Shown here piece by piece: positions 50,050-51,837 of a DNA stretch of 51,837 nucleotides. The notes under the pieces are model-generated. The model ran no database searches and had not been told where the DNA came from. It saw nothing but the letters and a program-made list of their open reading frames with translations. How positions within the stretch are numbered: position 1 is the stretch's first letter; each line of letters opens with the position of its first letter. The DNA is taken from NCBI GenBank assembly GCA_012521375.1, contig JAAYMO010000038.1, positions 1-51,837 of the forward strand. The letters run 5' to 3'. Both the position numbers and the translations under genes were made by a program. This DNA is from Clostridiales bacterium. Lineage in GTDB: Bacteria; Bacillota; Clostridia; Lutisporales; Lutisporaceae.

Positions 50050-50524
50050 TTGGTATTATTTTATGCAGGCACAAGGAGATGTTGGCTAATTCTATGCATA
50101 TGGTTGGCTCATATATTATATTTTGCGATGAACGTGATGGAATGATGTATACAGCAGAAATGTCAGGAGGGCAAGGGCAATAGACTTGTGGGCAACTTTA
50201 AAAGGATTAGGAAAACAAGGGGTTTCAGAGTTAGTATGGGAATTGCATCAAAAGGCTGTTTATTTTTCTGAACTGCTTAAGAAAGCAGGATTTGAAATAC
50301 TTAATGATGTTGTGTTTAACCAGGTATTAGCCAGATATAAATCAGATGAGAAAACAAGCAAATTAATTAAAGGAATCCAGGAATCTGGTGTTTGCTGGCT
50401 TGGAGGATCTAAATGGGATGGGAAGACGGTAATGAGGATTAGTGTAAGTTCCTATAAGACAACCTATGAGGATATTGATATATCAGCAAAAGAAATACTG
50501 AAAATAGCAAAAAGTATAGGCTGA
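50050..50524 (+). pseudogene. C-terminal remnant of group II PLP-dependent decarboxylase, frameshifted
   Basis: YLGIILCRHKEMLANSMHMVGSYIIFCDERDGMMYTAEMS, then a frame change to RRARAIDLWATLKGLGKQGVSELVWELHQKAVYFSELLKKAGFEILNDVVFNQVLARYKSDEKTSKLI... Confidence 0.75.
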
Positions 50525-50532
50525 TTTATGCT

Positions 50533-50572
50533 CCGACGTCTCTAATTATATGGAGACGCCGGATTATTTTTT
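50533..50572 (+). terminator. Terminator after decarboxylase remnant
   Basis: ccgacgtctc...gagacgccgg hairpin then attatttttt. Confidence 0.75.
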
Positions 50573-50753
50573 ACTTCTCTTTACTTCCAGCAAATTGGTT
50601 TTATTGACATAGTTTGGCTCTTTAGATATCATATCAGTAAATTATTAATACTAATAAGGATTAATAATATTATTAATGAACGCAACTAGTTGTATTATTT
50701 CATAGATAGATGTCATGATTAAATATTGATTTAAGAAAGGAATGGTAAGCACT

Positions 50754-51527
50754 ATGTCAAAGATGCCAGTTTTATTTGTGGGACATGGGTCACCGATGAA
50801 TGCCATTGAAGATAATGATTACTCAAGAACTTGGAGAAATATAGCTGAAAGGATACCAAAACCTGATGTCATACTATCAGTTTCAGCTCACTGGTATACT
50901 AAAGGAACTAGAATTATGAGCGAGGAAAAGCCAAAAACTATACATGACTTTTATGGTTTTCCTAGGAAATTATATGAGGTTATATATGACGCACCTGGCT
51001 CACCACAAATGGCTAAAGTAGTTAAGGAGCTGATTTCAAGGGAAACAGTATATGATAATTCCTGGGGTATCGATCACGGAACCTGGTCAATATTAGTACA
51101 TATGTATCCGGACAGAGATGTTCCTGTATTTCAAGTCAGCATTGATGCTGATGCTCCTCCTGAAGAACACTACAAAATAGGCAAAGAGCTAAGAACTTTA
51201 AGGGAGCAGGGGGTTCTTATATTTGCCAGCGGAAATGTTGTACATAATTTGAGACTGGTTGACTGGCATCAAATAAACAAAGGTTTTGACTGGGCATATG
51301 AGTTTGATGATTATATTTGTGACAACATACTAAACAGGAATCATGAAAAAATTCTGAAGTACAATGAGCTTGGTGATATTGCAAAGTTGGCTGTGCCGAC
51401 TCCGGATCATTTTTATCCTCTTTTATACACACTTGGGGCATCAGATGAAAATGATAAAGTCAGTGTCCATAATAAAGCCTGTGAACTAGGCTCATTGACA
51501 ATGACTGCTTATCTTTGGGAACAATAG
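50754..51527 (+). CDS. 4,5-DOPA-extradiol-dioxygenase-like protein (YgiD/LigB family)
   Basis: PVLFVGHGSPMNAIEDNDYSRTW, VSAHWYTKGTRI, YDAPGSPQMA, FASGNVVHNLRLVDW, PTPDHFYPLLYTLGA; RBS fits ATG 50754 better than 50742. Confidence 0.92.
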   Translation: MSKMPVLFVGHGSPMNAIEDNDYSRTWRNIAERIPKPDVILSVSAHWYTKGTRIMSEEKPKTIHDFYGFPRKLYEVIYDAPGSPQMAKVVKELISRETVYDNSWGIDHGTWSILVHMYPDRDVPVFQVSIDADAPPEEHYKIGKELRTLREQGVLIFASGNVVHNLRLVDWHQINKGFDWAYEFDDYICDNILNRNHEKILKYNELGDIAKLAVPTPDHFYPLLYTLGASDENDKVSVHNKACELGSLTMTAYLWEQ

Positions 51528-51564
51528 GACTTATGATTATGCTATCAGAAAGGAAACTTAACTA

Positions 51565-51748
51565 TTGATAGAGGAAGCGATAGAAGCAGCAAAAGAAAAT
51601 GTCAAGCTTAATAATATAGACAATATAGAGTTTATCGTAGGCGATGTGGGAGAAAAACTGAAAGAGATTGAGGAAAAGCCTGATTTGATCATCATCGACC
51701 CACCAAGGCCCGGCGTTGGACCAAAAGCCCTGCAGCAGATCATCGGGA
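51565..51748 (+). pseudogene. Internal fragment of an rlmD-like (RumA-family) methyltransferase paralogue
   Basis: [61 protein letters not shown] has the DPPR motif but lacks N-terminal domains and the following SCNP motif. Confidence 0.75.
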
Positions 51749-51837
51749 TGCAAGTCTTATTGAATTTGCCAAAGCTGTGTCAGGTAATGATAAAACAAAG
51801 ATTAATGAACTAAAAGCAGCTATTGAGCAAGGATACA

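Noticed and set aside
1-51837. tRNA, rRNA or prophage/transposon modules
   Set aside because: No cloverleaf-like, rRNA-like, integrase or transposase sequences were recognised by eye; tRNAscan-SE and Infernal would be needed to exclude small RNAs.

Overview
51.8 kb of low-GC, clostridial-type (Firmicutes) chromosome. Most of it is conserved housekeeping sequence: ftsEX and an M23 hydrolase; a zinc-type ABC transporter with a Fur-family regulator; an S41 peptidase and PDZ protein; uvrBA and uvrC; a NitT/TauT-type ABC transporter; murB, a PHP phosphoesterase, rapZ, yvcK, lepB, whiA, pgi, dnaE, pfkA and pyk; and rlmD and a bacterioferritin. From about 39.1 kb onward the region becomes accessory. 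It holds a radical-SAM pseudogene, a GntR / GGT-family Ntn-hydrolase / TRAP-transporter locus with repeated AT-rich palindromic motifs, and an IlvD/Edd dehydratase. It also holds a roughly 490-codon hypothetical gene split by one in-frame TGA, a probable N-truncated beta-helix ORF, and remnants of a MocR-like aminotransferase, a group II PLP decarboxylase and an rlmD paralogue. Directly readable regulatory signals include a consensus promoter plus perfect GAAC-N4-GTTC LexA box at uvrB, and a perfect 17-bp Fur/Zur-like palindrome at the znuC-like promoter. No transposase, CRISPR array, rRNA or tRNA was recognised. All family names come from reading the protein sequences; no database search was run.
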